Source: Sulfurivermis sp040755915 (GTDB lineage Bacteria; Pseudomonadota; Gammaproteobacteria; Thiohalomonadales; Thiohalomonadaceae). Taken from it: a DNA stretch of 24,460 nucleotides. The stretch spans positions 1-24,460 of the forward strand of contig JBFLWM010000036.1 of the NCBI GenBank assembly GCA_040755915.1. Reading direction: 5' to 3'. Shown here in pieces: positions 24,225 through 24,460 of the stretch. Position 1 is the stretch's first letter, and each line of letters starts with the position of its first letter. The position numbers and the translations under genes are program-made. The notes under the pieces were generated by a model that was not told the DNA's origin, made no database searches, and saw nothing but the letters and a program-made list of their open reading frames with translations.

Positions 24225-24460
24225 ATGAGCGCACATAACAAGCAGCCTAGGCAAAGGAACACAAAATGCAGCACGAAATGGTGACTATATTTAATTTCCT
24301 GCGCAAATACATGACATGGTTCTGCGTATCAGTGTTAAGGATGCTCTGAATAAGTAACCAACCATGAGAAAATCGTCGCTCCCAGCGAGTCATCACGCGC
24401 CGAATCGCACCGGCAAGGCCGGTATTTGCTCATCCCTGCGGCCTTTTGGCCGCGTTTGGC
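24225..24460. other. Right-end segment without a recognised gene
   Basis: No convincing ORF is seen on either strand to the end of the window. The left part remains AT-rich like the preceding gene; GC content rises again from about 24360. A short perfect hairpin, GCGGCC / GGCCGC with a TTTT loop, lies at 24438-24453. The neighbouring gene or element continues beyond the window. Confidence 0.5.

Noticed and set aside
24225..24340. Integron attC site after the AT-rich gene (CATAACAAG ... GTTAAGG)
   Set aside because: The flanking core sites do not fit the RYYYAAC / GTTRRRY pattern and no paired inner boxes could be aligned.

Overview
The window is GC-rich (apart from one AT-rich segment near the right end), gene-dense DNA that looks like the chromosome of a sulfur-oxidising gammaproteobacterium. 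The clues are soxZ at the left edge, a TauE/SafE-type sulfite exporter, a secreted rhodanese, and proteobacterial-type two-component, Crp/Fnr, MsrPQ and Arg genes. The species cannot be named from the sequence alone; a Chromatiales or Thiohalobacter-like lineage is an inference. No rRNA, tRNA, CRISPR array or transposase gene was recognised.

Layout. (1) 1-955: soxZ, closed by a clear terminator, then a secreted single-domain rhodanese. (2) 970-2499: a membrane-bound diguanylate cyclase directly downstream of the rhodanese. It meets, tail to tail with no gap, a homospermidine synthase on the minus strand (2500-3918). (3) 4089-6277: an OmpR-type response regulator and its histidine kinase with an ATGA overlap. 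(4) 6329-7392: a REP-like palindrome, a small DUF2892 (YgaP-like) membrane protein and a Crp/Fnr regulator on the minus strand. (5) 7576-11610: a tightly packed six-gene plus-strand unit. It holds an HvfA/GigP-type RiPP precursor with four EAKCG motifs, its DUF692 (MNIO) modifying enzyme, its DUF2063 partner, a DoxX membrane protein, and the MsrP/MsrQ periplasmic methionine sulfoxide reductase. (6) 11757-14643: Fe superoxide dismutase, then argD and argF for arginine synthesis, with an attenuator-like leader in front of argD. (7) 14715-16860, minus strand: a small membrane protein, a TauE/SafE exporter and a tandem universal stress protein, overlapping or nearly so. (8) 17170-18205, minus: a four-helix membrane protein and a Mut7-C/zinc-ribbon protein. 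(9) 18367-18930: a secreted Sel1-repeat protein. (10) 19043-23825: a MacB/Lol/Dev-like ABC exporter (ATPase, double-FtsX permease, HlyD-type adaptor). It is interrupted between permease and adaptor by five near-identical 100-102 bp palindromic repeats. (11) 23860-24224: a 99-residue zinc protein of distinctly lower GC, probably acquired, followed by non-coding DNA.

The most interesting part is region 5. It couples biosynthesis of a copper-binding, thiol-derived peptide to repair of oxidised periplasmic methionines in what looks like one transcript, with a cysteine-containing Crp/Fnr regulator divergent from it and sodB just downstream. This reads as an envelope defence block against copper and reactive oxygen or chlorine species. 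The function is inferred from the families, not demonstrated here.
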